Positions 43,825 to 51,982 are shown, counted from the stretch's first letter. The stretch: 64,000 nucleotides of DNA from Streptomyces sp. NRRL WC-3742 (GCF_000720635.1 NZ_JOCF01000050.1:1-64000); one strand, 5' to 3'. Translations and numbers: made by a program. The notes: a model not told the origin generated them from the sequence alone.

Positions 43825-44319
43825 GTGACGCGCCTCGTCCGCTGGTACGGTTCCAGCCCCCTCCACCTGCTCGTCCTGATCGCCTCGTTCGCCGTCACCG
43901 GCTACGCCCTGGTGCGCCTGTTCGCCGTCCGACCGCTCGAGGTCGCGATCTGGTTCGTCGGTGCGGCGGTCCTCCACGACCTGATCCTGCTGCCCCTGTA
44001 CTCGCTCGCCGACCTGTCGACACAGGCCGTCCTGCGGCACCGCGCGACCCGCGTCCCGCAGGTGCCGTGGATCAACTACCTTCGCGTGCCCGCCTTCCTC
44101 GCCGGCGTGCTGCTGCTCGTCTGGTTCCCGCTCATCCTCGACCTGTCGGCCCCCTACCCCGATGCCGCAGGACTGCCCGAAGGCGTCTACCTCGGCCGGT
44201 GGCTGGCCATCACCGCCGTGCTCTTCGCCGCCTCCGCCCTGGCCTTCGCCGTCAAGCTCCGTCGCGTCAGGCGGGCCGCCCGCGCCACCGGGGAACGGCG
44301 GGCACCGGGCAGTTCATAG
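43825..44319 (+). CDS. Four-helix membrane protein coupled to the Mo-oxidoreductase
   Basis: A 164-residue membrane protein with four predicted helices (first: LVLIASFAVTGYALVRLF) and conserved-looking charged loops (HDLILLPLYSLADL, PWINYLRVPAFLAG). GTG 43825 follows the oxidoreductase stop by 2 bases, so the two are translated together. I know the family only as a frequent neighbour of this Mo-oxidoreductase; a role as an assembly or electron-transfer partner is inferred. Confidence 0.72.
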   Translation: MTRLVRWYGSSPLHLLVLIASFAVTGYALVRLFAVRPLEVAIWFVGAAVLHDLILLPLYSLADLSTQAVLRHRATRVPQVPWINYLRVPAFLAGVLLLVWFPLILDLSAPYPDAAGLPEGVYLGRWLAITAVLFAASALAFAVKLRRVRRAARATGERRAPGSS

Positions 44320-44487
44320 TTGGCCATACATCTTTCCGGAACTTCATCGACGGCCCCCTGATTCGACACCAGCCGTCCACCGGACGCCGGGAAGGTACCG
44401 GGCGGCCCGTGCTCCACCCTGTCGCGGGCCCCCGCCGGTCGCGGCCGCCCCACGGCCACGGCCCGTCCCCCGGAAGGACCGGTTCGG

Positions 44488-46014
44488 ATGAACAGGCCCA
44501 CCACCGCCCGCCGTCTCGCGGTCACCACGGCGAGCGCCGCGCTCCTGCTCGCAGCCACCTCGCCCGCTCTCGCCGGGCCCGTCGGCGCCGCGACCGCCGC
44601 GGTGCAGAGCGGCAACCTGATCGTCGACGGCGACGGCGAGTCGGTCGCCCAGTGCTCCTCCACCGGGCAGGACGGCATGACCGTGCCGGGCTGGCAGATC
44701 GCGAGCGGCGAGCCCAGCGTCGTCTGCTACGGCGCCCCCGGCGGCTACCCGAGCGTCAGTACCCCGGGCTCACCCACGCGCGGCAAGGCGTTCCTCACCG
44801 GCGGCGGCACGGGCAACTCCTCGCTCACCCAGACCGTCGACCTCTCCTCGGCCGCCGCCGCGATCGACACCGGCACCACCGGCTACAACCTGTCGGGCTG
44901 GCTGGGCGGTTACGCCTCCCAGAACGACCGGGTCGCGCTCACCGCCACCTTCCAGGGCGCCACCGGCACCACCCTCGGCAGCACCCAGATCGGCCCGGTC
45001 ACCAACACCGACCGCGCCAACACCACCGAGCTCCTCCAGCGCACCGCCACCGGCACCCTCCCCGCCGGCACCCGCACCGTCAAGCTCACCCTGGCCTTCA
45101 CCTGGGCGGCCGGCGGCGTCATCGACGGCTACGCCGACGACCTCTCCTTCACCGTCTCCACCGCCGTCCCCGCCCCGGTCCTGACCGCACCCGCCTCCAG
45201 CGTGCCCGGCTACGACCACGTCTTCGTCGTCATGATGGAGAACGCGAACTACGGCGACATCATCGGCAACAAGGCCAAGGCGCCCTACCTCAACCAGCTC
45301 GCCTCGGCCAACACCCTGCTCACCCAGTCCTACGGCATCACCCACCCCAGCGACCCCAACTACGTCGCCCTCGCCGCCGGCGGCCTCTACGGCCTCACCG
45401 ACAACTCCATCCTCACCACCACCATCGACGCGCCCCACCTCGGCACCCGCGTCGAGGACGCCGGTAAGACCTGGAAGACGTACGTCGAGAACCAGAACGG
45501 CAACTGCGACACCGCCGGCCACGGCTCCTACTACCCCGACGACGTGCCCTTCTACTACTTCAAGGACATCAAGGCCGACCCGGCCCGCTGCGCCGCGCAC
45601 TGGCAGCCGCTCGGCGCGATGACCACCGACCTCGCGTCCACCGCCACCACGCCGAACTTCGTCTGGTTCGCCGCCGACGGCTGCGACGACATGGAGGGCT
45701 GCGGCATCACCGCCGGCGACACCTGGCTCAGGAACACCCTGCCCACCATCTTCAACTCGCCGGCCTGGACCACCCAGCGCTCCCTGCTGATCGTCACCTT
45801 CGACGAGGACGCGGTGAAGGCGTTCGGCCCCGGCTACCCCAACCACATCCCCACCATCCTCATCGGCTCGCAGAACACCGTGAAGACCGGCTACCAGAGC
45901 AACGGCCGCGTCGACCACTACGGCATCCTGCGCACCGTCGACCAGGCCCTCGGCCTCAACCCGCTGACCAACAACGACCGTTACGCGGCCCCCGTCAACG
46001 ACGCCTGGCGGTAG
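44488..46014 (+). CDS. Secreted phosphoesterase with N-terminal beta-sandwich domain
   Basis: A 508-residue exported enzyme. The signal peptide covers about residues 1-35 (LAVTTASAALLLAATSPALA). Residues 40-230 look like a jelly-roll domain (NLIVDGDGESVAQCSSTG, VDLSSAAAAIDTG), and residues 240-500 are a PF04185-type phosphoesterase (YDHVFVVMMENANYGDIIGN, THPSDPNYVALAAGG, LIVTFDEDA, NHIPTILIG). Unlike the enzyme at 34691 it has no sortase anchor and should be released. A strong terminator follows. Likely role: phosphate release from extracellular esters. Confidence 0.82.
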   Translation: MNRPTTARRLAVTTASAALLLAATSPALAGPVGAATAAVQSGNLIVDGDGESVAQCSSTGQDGMTVPGWQIASGEPSVVCYGAPGGYPSVSTPGSPTRGKAFLTGGGTGNSSLTQTVDLSSAAAAIDTGTTGYNLSGWLGGYASQNDRVALTATFQGATGTTLGSTQIGPVTNTDRANTTELLQRTATGTLPAGTRTVKLTLAFTWAAGGVIDGYADDLSFTVSTAVPAPVLTAPASSVPGYDHVFVVMMENANYGDIIGNKAKAPYLNQLASANTLLTQSYGITHPSDPNYVALAAGGLYGLTDNSILTTTIDAPHLGTRVEDAGKTWKTYVENQNGNCDTAGHGSYYPDDVPFYYFKDIKADPARCAAHWQPLGAMTTDLASTATTPNFVWFAADGCDDMEGCGITAGDTWLRNTLPTIFNSPAWTTQRSLLIVTFDEDAVKAFGPGYPNHIPTILIGSQNTVKTGYQSNGRVDHYGILRTVDQALGLNPLTNNDRYAAPVNDAWR

Positions 46015-46065
46015 CCGCGCCGCCCGGCCCCGGCGCGTCACCCTGTGGCGAACGGGCCGAAACAC

Positions 46066-46106
46066 CCGGTGGGCGGATGGCGTCGTCCGCGTCATCCGCC
46101 CACCGG
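46066..46106 (+). terminator. Terminator of the secreted phosphoesterase gene
   Basis: A perfect 14-base stem (CCGGTGGGCGGATG at 46066-46079, complement at 46093-46106) with a 13-base loop, 52 bases after the stop codon. Confidence 0.8.
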
Positions 46107-46135
46107 CGTTGCGTCATTCGCCCACCGGCGTTGCG
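46092..46135. repeat. 22-bp tandem repeat duplicating a terminator arm
   Basis: Units 46092-46113 and 46114-46135 differ by one base. Each contains the right arm of the terminator hairpin, so the left arm could pair with either copy. Confidence 0.8.
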
Positions 46136-46213
46136 GCGCCGCCCGGCCGGCGACTGACGGCCGGGTTGGCCGTTGGCCGGACGGCGGGTGGGCCGCGGGG
46201 GTAGCGTGCGGTC

Positions 46214-47113
46214 ATGCGGATGGCTGAACGCCTTTGGGCGGCAACGGTCCTGGGGCTCACCGGCCTGGCACTGGCCGGCTGCTCGGGCGGGAGTGCCCCG
46301 TCGGCGGGCCCGGCCACGGGCACGGGCACCGTCGAGGCCACCGCGGTGGCCGACGTCGAGGGTACCGAGTTCGGGTCCGCGCACATCCGGCAGATCGTCG
46401 AGTCGGTCTACGTGCCCGGCACGGCGGGGCTGCACGGCGGGGAGGTGCTCCGCCCCGGGCCGGGGAAGCCGCTGGCCCTGTCCCCGTGCCGGGTGGAGCA
46501 GCCGAAGTCCGGGGTGCGGGTCGACGACAGGGTCCGGATCGGGACCCCGACGGTGCCCGTGCCGGCGGCGCTCTACGAGTTGCGGGTCCCGGCGGAGTCG
46601 GACGGGCTGTGGGCGAGCGTGTACGTGCTCCCGCCCGGCGCGGACACCACCAAGGTGCTGGCGGACCTGCGGGCCGCGGGCCGGGGCTGCGGGCCGCGCA
46701 CGGTGACGGCCGCGGACTCCTCCTCGCGGGCCTCCGCGCAGGTGGTGACCACCGCGTGGACCACCACCGGGACGGACGGCCCGGGGGTGGCCGTGGTCAG
46801 CGCGTCGGCGCTCGCCGCCGCCGGTGCCACGGCCCCTCCGAAGGGGCCGAACTGGACCATCGGGCCGAACGGGAAACTCGCCCCCGACGGCTCCCTGACG
46901 GCCTCCGCCACGCCCGGCCCGGGGTCCGTGGACTACGGCGAGGCGGTGTTCTACGGCACCAACGGCCGGATCCTGGTCGAGGTGGCCGTGGTCGGCCGCA
47001 ACTACCCGCCGCCGGGCTCGGCGCCCGCCGTCGCGGCCGTCGAGGAGGCGTACCCGGCCGCGCAACGGGCCCTGAAGGAGCTGCTCGCCGGGTTCAAGGG
47101 CCTGGGGCACTGA
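46214..47113 (+). CDS. Lipoprotein of unknown function
   Basis: A 299-residue secreted lipoprotein with a short signal and lipobox LAGC (Cys23), followed by a Gly/Ser/Ala linker and a soluble domain of about 240 residues. I recognise no catalytic motif. The Cys pair at about 79 and 143 may form a disulfide. The ribosome site before ATG 46214 is weak. Its last 20 bases overlap the convergent DUF2165 gene. Confidence 0.72.
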   Translation: MRMAERLWAATVLGLTGLALAGCSGGSAPSAGPATGTGTVEATAVADVEGTEFGSAHIRQIVESVYVPGTAGLHGGEVLRPGPGKPLALSPCRVEQPKSGVRVDDRVRIGTPTVPVPAALYELRVPAESDGLWASVYVLPPGADTTKVLADLRAAGRGCGPRTVTAADSSSRASAQVVTTAWTTTGTDGPGVAVVSASALAAAGATAPPKGPNWTIGPNGKLAPDGSLTASATPGPGSVDYGEAVFYGTNGRILVEVAVVGRNYPPPGSAPAVAAVEEAYPAAQRALKELLAGFKGLGH

Positions 47114-47627
47114 CCCGGGGGTCGGCCTGCGGGCGGTGCGGCAGGTTGACCACGACCAGCGCCAGGCCGGCCAGGGTGACGTTGCGGATCGCCGCGTCCA
47201 GGCCGTTCCAGCTCTTGGACTGCCACATCGCGAACCACTCGCCGCCGATGCCGATGAAGCCCGCGCCGAAGAGCAGCAGCACCAACAGCAGGCCGAGGGT
47301 GCTGAGCCGGCGGGCCAGGTGGGGGCGCATCCACCAGGCGAGGGTGGCGGCGGTGAGGGCCAGGGCGCTCAGCGCCTCCCAGGCGATGACGGCGAGGTAG
47401 GCCGCGTTCTGCAGGCCCGGGGAGGTGACGGCGCGCCACATCAGGTCCGGGTCGCGGAAGGTGGTGTCCATCGCGAGGACGTGCTGGACGAATTTCTGGT
47501 TGGTGCCGTAGTCGGTGACGTTCCCGAGGACCACGAGCAGCAGGTAGAGCGCGTTCACTCCGGTGAGGACGGCTGCGGCCGCCCTCGGCGAGCCTAGGGC
47601 GAGGAGGCGTTCGCGGGTGTTCGGCAT
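47094..47627 (-). CDS. DUF2165 family membrane protein
   Basis: A 177-residue membrane protein with four helices. The signature loop NQKFVQHVLAMDTTFRDP between helices 1 and 2 and the late GGEWFAMWQSKSWNGLD match the DUF2165 family of predicted small integral membrane proteins. Function is unknown. It starts 10 bases before the end of the amidase gene on the same strand and may be read through from that operon. Confidence 0.82.
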   Translation of the reverse strand: MPNTRERLLALGSPRAAAAVLTGVNALYLLLVVLGNVTDYGTNQKFVQHVLAMDTTFRDPDLMWRAVTSPGLQNAAYLAVIAWEALSALALTAATLAWWMRPHLARRLSTLGLLLVLLLFGAGFIGIGGEWFAMWQSKSWNGLDAAIRNVTLAGLALVVVNLPHRPQADPRVSAPGP

Positions 47628-47637
47628 GGTGAAGAGG

Positions 47638-49044
47638 TTAGCTGTGAAGGGGAGTCGGCAACTGGGGAAGGGCGGGCCGGGTCTGCTCGTAGGCGTGGCC
47701 GACCCGCAGCAGGGTGGCTTCGGCGAGGGGGCGGGCGAGGAGTTGCAGGCCGATGGGCAGGCCGTCGGGGTCCTGGCCGGCCGGGACGGTGAGGGCGGGC
47801 AGTCCGGTGATGTTGGCGGGGGCGTTGAGCCGGACGTAGGCGTCGGAGACGCTCTCCTCGGTGCCGTCCGGCCAGGTGAGGGCGGGCCGGTCGGCGGGGG
47901 CGGCGGTGACCGGGACGGTCGGGGCGGCGATCAGGTCGACGTCCTGGAGCAGGCTCTCCCAGGCGGCGCGGATCAGGGCGCGGGAGCGCTGGGCGCGCAG
48001 GTGGTCGCCGGCGCTCATCAGCTGGCCGGCTTCCAGCAGGATGCGGACGTCGTCCTGGTAGAGCTCGGGGGCGGTGCGCAGGGTGTGCTCGTGGTAGGCG
48101 GCGGCCTCGGGGACCATCAGGCCCCACTGGGTGGCCTGGAGGTAGCGGGTCATCGGGATGTCGACGTCGACGAGCCGGGCGCCGAGGGCTTCGAGCTGCC
48201 CGAGGGCGCGCCGGACGGCGCTCTCCACGTGCGGGTGGACGCGGTCGAAGTAGTGGGTGCGCGGCACGCCGACGCGCAGCCCGGTGAGGTCGGTTCCGGG
48301 ACCGGGGCGGTAGTGCGGGGCGGCGGCGGGGGCGGGCAGCGAGGCGGGGTCGCGCGGGTCGGGTCCGGCCAGGACGGTCAGGACCAGGGCGGCGTCCTGG
48401 ACGGTGCGGGTGATCGGGCCGACGTGGTCCAGCGACCAGGACAGCGGGGTGACGCCGTGTCGGGGGACGAGGCCGTAGGTGGGCTTGAGGCCGACGACCC
48501 CGTTGAGGGCGGCGGGCACCCGGATCGAGCCGCCGGTGTCGGTGCCCAGGGCGAAGGTGGCGGCGCCGGCGGCGACGGCGACGGCGGAACCGCCGCTGGA
48601 GCCGCCGGCGACCCGGTCCTGGTCCCAGGCGTTGCGGGTCTGCGGGGTGGTGAGGCCGAAGGCGAACTCGTGGGTGTGGGTTTTGCCGAGCAGGATCGCC
48701 CCGGCGGCGTCCAGGCGGGCGGCGACGGTGCTGTCGGCGTTCGCCCGGTGGCCGGTGCGGACCCGGGAACTGGCCGTGGTGGGGAGGCCGTTGACGTCGA
48801 TCAGGTCCTTGAGGGCCATCGGGACGCCGTGGAGCGGGCCGCGGTGGCGGCCGTGCGCCACCTCGTGCTCGGCGTTGCGGGCGGCGAGGCGGGCCCGCTC
48901 GGCGGTGACGGTGACGTAGGCGCCCAGGTGGGGCTCGGTCCGCTCGATGCGCGCCAGGACGGAGTCGACCAGTTCGACGGGTGACAGCCGGCGGGCGCGG
49001 ATCTCCTCCGCGGCGGCGGCGAGGGTCAGTTCATACGGCTGCAT
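47638..49044 (-). CDS. Amidase-signature hydrolase, AtzE/GatA-like
   Basis: A 468-residue amidase-signature enzyme. The Ser-cisSer-Lys triad is visible: Lys in GVPMALKDLIDV, the Ser pair and glycine-rich core in VAGGSSGGSAVAVAAGAA, then GTDTGGSIRVPAALNGVVGLKPTYG. It overlaps the small AtzG-like gene by 14 bases; AtzE amidases are known to need AtzG as a partner subunit. It sits in a TetR-governed operon with a metallo-beta-lactamase-fold hydrolase, so a degradation or detoxification role is likely. Whether the substrate is a carboxybiuret, oxamate or another amide cannot be told. Confidence 0.88.
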   Translation of the reverse strand: MQPYELTLAAAAEEIRARRLSPVELVDSVLARIERTEPHLGAYVTVTAERARLAARNAEHEVAHGRHRGPLHGVPMALKDLIDVNGLPTTASSRVRTGHRANADSTVAARLDAAGAILLGKTHTHEFAFGLTTPQTRNAWDQDRVAGGSSGGSAVAVAAGAATFALGTDTGGSIRVPAALNGVVGLKPTYGLVPRHGVTPLSWSLDHVGPITRTVQDAALVLTVLAGPDPRDPASLPAPAAAPHYRPGPGTDLTGLRVGVPRTHYFDRVHPHVESAVRRALGQLEALGARLVDVDIPMTRYLQATQWGLMVPEAAAYHEHTLRTAPELYQDDVRILLEAGQLMSAGDHLRAQRSRALIRAAWESLLQDVDLIAAPTVPVTAAPADRPALTWPDGTEESVSDAYVRLNAPANITGLPALTVPAGQDPDGLPIGLQLLARPLAEATLLRVGHAYEQTRPALPQLPTPLHS

Positions 49045-49252
49045 CGGGCTGCTCCTGCACGGCTCGGTAGGTGGTGGCGGGCGGGACGTCCGCGAAGTCC
49101 AGCTCGCGCAGGACCGAGACGACGCCGTGGATGTGCGCGGCGACGGCGGCGACCGCGGCGTGGCGTTCGGCGGGCAGGGTCAGGCCGGCGCGGGCGGCCC
49201 AGCGGGCCGTCTCCGTCGGGGTGGGTGCAGGGGTGGGTGCGGTGTCGGGCAC
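49031..49252 (-). CDS. AtzG-like amidase partner (DUF4089-type)
   Basis: A 73-residue helical protein with an acid/Pro-rich start, then WAARAGLTLPAERHAAVAAV and LRELDFADVPPATTYR. This is the shape of AtzG/DUF4089 small subunits, which resemble GatC and stabilise their amidase. The 14-base overlap with the amidase gene supports that pairing. Confidence 0.72.
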   Translation of the reverse strand: MPDTAPTPAPTPTETARWAARAGLTLPAERHAAVAAVAAHIHGVVSVLRELDFADVPPATTYRAVQEQPDAAV

Positions 49253-49318
49253 GGGGGTGCTCCTTCTCGGGTTCTCCGGCGACGCGAGCGGACGCGAGGG
49301 GACGGGAGGCGACGGCGG

Positions 49319-50254
49319 TCAGGCCCCGGCGGTGGTGGGCTGCTGGGTGCCCGGTTCGGCGAGCAGCCGGTAGCGGCCGTCCTCGCGGCGGACGGTGCCG
49401 GCGGTGGGGTGCGGGAAGTGGGTGCCCAGGAGCAGCGCGTCGGTGTCGGCCAGGCCGTCGAGCAGGCCGGCACGGGTGCGGACGGCCTGGGCGGAGTCGG
49501 CGTCGACGCAGCTGTGCACGTGGGGGTGGGACAGCTGGACGGGGTGGTGGATGCTGTCGCCGGTGATCACGGCCCGGCGGTCGCTGCCGCACAGTTCGAC
49601 GGCGACCTGGCCCGGGGTGTGGCCGGGGGCGGGGACCAGTCGGACGCCGGGAGCCACCTCGTGCCCCTGCTCGGGGACGGCGACGGTGTCGTACAGCCCG
49701 GCGTCGCGCACGGGGTGGACGGAGTCGCGGAACATCTGGGTGCGGGCCTCGTCCAGGTCGACGGCGGCCCAGTGGTCCCATTCGGTGCGGCTGGTGAGGT
49801 AGCGGGCGTTGGGGAAGGCGGGGACCCAGTCCCGTCCGTCCAGGCGGGTGTTCCAGCCGACGTGGTCGGTGTGCAGGTGGGTGGTGATCACCAGGTCGAC
49901 GGACTCGGGCGGGAAGCCGGCCGCCGCCAGGCGCGCCATGAAGTCGGTGTCCAGGCCGTTCCAGGCCGGGTTGGCGCGCGGCTTGGCGTTGCCGATGCCG
50001 GTGTCCACGAGGATCCGCAGTCCGCCGGCCTCCACCGCGAAGCTGTGGCTGGCCAGGCGCGGGACCTCGGCGTCGGCGAAGTCGGGGCGCAGCCACGGCG
50101 CCTGGTCGAGGACCTCCTTGGTGGCGTCCGGGAGCAGCCAGGGGCCGGTCCGGCGGGGCAGTTCGATCTCGTCGACGCGGTGGACGGCGATGTCGCCGAG
50201 GTGCCAGGTCGCGGTGGTGGCGGGGGCGGCCGGGCGGGGGGTGGCGGTGCTCAT
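49319..50254 (-). CDS. Metallo-beta-lactamase-fold hydrolase
   Basis: A 311-residue MBL-fold enzyme. The metal motif is THLHTDHVGWN (HxHxDH), with PAPGHTPGQVAV and VITGDSIHHP giving further ligands and a late His in LGTHFPHPTAG. Such enzymes hydrolyse lactones, thioesters or phosphoesters. The frame is open to 50305, but ATG 50254 follows AAAGGA at suitable spacing. It is the first structural gene after the TetR gene, with operator-like palindromes in its promoter, and is probably induced when the regulator binds its ligand. Confidence 0.85.
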   Translation of the reverse strand: MSTATPRPAAPATTATWHLGDIAVHRVDEIELPRRTGPWLLPDATKEVLDQAPWLRPDFADAEVPRLASHSFAVEAGGLRILVDTGIGNAKPRANPAWNGLDTDFMARLAAAGFPPESVDLVITTHLHTDHVGWNTRLDGRDWVPAFPNARYLTSRTEWDHWAAVDLDEARTQMFRDSVHPVRDAGLYDTVAVPEQGHEVAPGVRLVPAPGHTPGQVAVELCGSDRRAVITGDSIHHPVQLSHPHVHSCVDADSAQAVRTRAGLLDGLADTDALLLGTHFPHPTAGTVRREDGRYRLLAEPGTQQPTTAGA

Positions 50255-50313
50255 CGGAGGATCCTTTCGGCGGTACGGGCCGGTGCGGGTCGACCAGCCG
50301 GGCACCTCGAGTC

Positions 50314-50336
50314 TTAAAGCGAACGCTTTGCGTTAA
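50314..50336 (-). promoter_or_regulatory. TetR operator-like palindrome 1
   Basis: A 23-base imperfect palindrome with TTAA at both ends and the core AAAGCGAACGCTTT. It lies about 60 bases upstream of the MBL-hydrolase start, downstream of a possible promoter (TTGCGT, 18-base spacer, TAGAGT, minus strand), where bound repressor would block transcription. Confidence 0.6.
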
Positions 50337-50360
50337 GTACTCTAGGCAGTCGGGCACCCG

Positions 50361-50382
50361 TAACGCAAACGCTTTGCTTTTA
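50361..50382 (-). promoter_or_regulatory. TetR operator-like palindrome 2
   Basis: TAACGCAAACGCTTTGCTTTTA, with the core GCAAACGCTTTGC shared in part with palindrome 1. It covers the -35 side of the same promoter and the stop codon of the tetR gene itself. Confidence 0.6.
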
Positions 50383-50970
50383 GGCTCCCGGGGTGGACCA
50401 CGGGGGCGGCACGGTACCGCCCAGCGCCGCCGCGACCAGGTGGTCGGTGTAGGCCCGGGACAGCTCCGAGGAGCGGAACAGGATCCGGTACACCAGCGGG
50501 GCGACCAGGGTGTCCAAAAGGGTCTCCACGTCCGGCACCGCCTCCCCCCGCCCGGCCGCGCGCACCCCGACGGCCTTCAACTGCTCGGCGGCGTAGTCGG
50601 AGCAGCGCGCCGCGTTGCCCTGCTCGGGGTCGCCCAGCAGGGCGTCGCGCAGGTAGGTGCGCCCTGCCGTGGAGTCCATCTCCTCGGCGAACTGCTCGGC
50701 CCACGCCTCGAGGTCCGCCCGCAGGCTGCCGTGGTCGGCCGGCGGAGCGTCCGGGCGCAGCCGCTCCACGGCCACGTCCGACAGCAGCTCCCGCAGGTCC
50801 CCCCAGCGCCGGTACACGGTCGAGGGCGTCACCCCCGCGCGGGCGGCGATCATCGGCACGGTGAGCACCTCCCGCCCCACCTCCGCCTCCAGTTCGCGGA
50901 CGGCCTGGTGCACGGACTGCTGGACGCGGGCGCTGCGCCCGCCGGGGCGTGTGGCGGCTCGGGGAGTCAT
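50380..50970 (-). CDS. TetR-family repressor
   Basis: A 196-residue TetR regulator. The N-terminal HTH is TVPMIAARAGVTPSTVYRRW, followed by a helical ligand-binding domain. It is upstream of and co-directional with the MBL/AtzG/amidase genes. Three similar palindromes flank it: two before the MBL gene and one directly before its own start, suggesting autorepression and control of the operon. Little leader is left between the third site and the ATG. The ligand is not evident. Confidence 0.87.
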   Translation of the reverse strand: MTPRAATRPGGRSARVQQSVHQAVRELEAEVGREVLTVPMIAARAGVTPSTVYRRWGDLRELLSDVAVERLRPDAPPADHGSLRADLEAWAEQFAEEMDSTAGRTYLRDALLGDPEQGNAARCSDYAAEQLKAVGVRAAGRGEAVPDVETLLDTLVAPLVYRILFRSSELSRAYTDHLVAAALGGTVPPPWSTPGA

Positions 50971-50979
50971 GCCGCCAGC

Positions 50980-51000
50980 TTAACGCGAAGGATTTGCGTA
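50980..51000 (-). promoter_or_regulatory. TetR operator-like site 3, before its own gene
   Basis: TTAACGCGAAGGATTTGCGTA, 9 bases upstream of the tetR start codon, shares the TTAACGC half and TTTGCG half of sites 1 and 2. It fits autoregulation. Confidence 0.5.
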
Positions 51001-51085
51001 CGGCCGGACGCGCGGCTTGCCGAGCCGGCGGGACGTAGGAGTGCCGGGAGGCCGCCGCACGACCGCCGGGAGGCTGCGGGAGCCG

Positions 51086-51295
51086 TCAGCCGCGGCGCGG
51101 GGTGGCGCGCCTGGGCAGGCGGCCGGCGCCGAGGGAGGCGCCGAGAAGGGGGCGCAGCGCCGGGCGGCCGGGTGGGTGTTCCAGCCGCCACTGAGCGGCG
51201 ATGGTGGCGAGGGCGAGGGTGGCCTCGACGGTGGCGAAGGTGTCGCCGATGCACTTTGGAGCCTCGCCGACGGGAACCTCGCCGACGATCTGCAA
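51086..51295 (-). pseudogene. Cytochrome P450 C-terminal remnant
   Basis: About 69 codons match only the end of a P450. The haem-binding loop VGEAPKCIGDTFATVEATLA holds the Cys ligand, then TIAAQWRLEH and a short tail. The I-helix, ExxR motif and everything before the haem loop are missing, and the Arg/Phe of the haem loop are changed. It is a deletion remnant between the tetR gene and the STAS gene. Confidence 0.72.
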
Positions 51296-51322
51296 GGCGC
51301 TCAGCGTGGACGGCGGGTCGGG

Positions 51323-51859
51323 TCAAGGTCGGTTGCGTTTGAAGCAGGTGTTCCACACATGGCGACCTTGAGCCAACGCGGAGAGCTGGCGAAACTCGAG
51401 CGAGCCTCCACTGCGAGTGCGCGTGGCGGGGCTCGGGCTACCAGAGGCTCGCGGGTCGTCCGGGGAGATCGAGTCGGCGAGGAGTGCGCGAGTGTCGGTG
51501 AGCTCGCACAGCCGAACCACTTGCCGACTGGCGGCTCGGACCCGCAGGCGCCGACCCGCCGCCATGGCATGTTGTCGTGCCCTCAACAGGGCGTTCAAGC
51601 CGCCGCAGTCGCAGAACGTGACGGCGCTGAGGTCGACCTCGACCGTCGTGCCGTGCTCGGTGACGGCGTTCTCCAGTGCCCGTTCGACGCGGTCCGCATT
51701 GCAGTGGTCGATCTCGCCGGCGACGGTGACCGTGACCACGTGGGGAGGAGTGAGCCGGACGGTGATGACGAGCTCTGAGTCGAGGATCGCCGTGGGCACC
51801 GTGTTGGCCGACACGGAGAGGTGTGGCCTGAAGCTGTGCGGGGCGCGGCGGTGTGACAT
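51323..51859 (-). CDS. STAS-domain anti-sigma-factor antagonist-like protein
   Basis: A 178-residue protein with a STAS domain at about 25-130 (VTVTVAGEIDHCNADRVERA, VEVDLSAVTFCDCGGLNALL). Active antagonists carry a phosphorylatable Ser in the D-C/S-S-G-L segment. Here the sequence is FCDCGGLN, with Gly where the Ser is expected, so phospho-switching is probably lost. A C-terminal extension of about 50 residues (SGSPSPATRTRSGG onward) is not typical and may be read-through into former non-coding DNA. It is divergent from the winged-helix/sigma pair, a sensible place for a sigma control protein. Confidence 0.8.
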   Translation of the reverse strand: MSHRRAPHSFRPHLSVSANTVPTAILDSELVITVRLTPPHVVTVTVAGEIDHCNADRVERALENAVTEHGTTVEVDLSAVTFCDCGGLNALLRARQHAMAAGRRLRVRAASRQVVRLCELTDTRALLADSISPDDPRASGSPSPATRTRSGGSLEFRQLSALAQGRHVWNTCFKRNRP

Positions 51860-51952
51860 GGCCGTTCTCCCTCCCGCCGAGACGGATCTTCAACCAGATC
51901 ATCTGACTGGCCCAATGACCTGTCAATAGATACGCGAATAAAATTGCGCCCA

Positions 51953-51982
51953 TTGAAAAGCGCGAATTACTTTTCGTATGAT
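51953..51982 (+). promoter_or_regulatory. HrdB-type promoter giving a probable leaderless transcript
   Basis: TTGAAA (51953-51958), 18-base spacer, TATGAT (51977-51982). The ATG of the winged-helix gene begins 7 bases after the -10 element, exactly where transcription should start, so the mRNA is likely leaderless. Confidence 0.7.
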
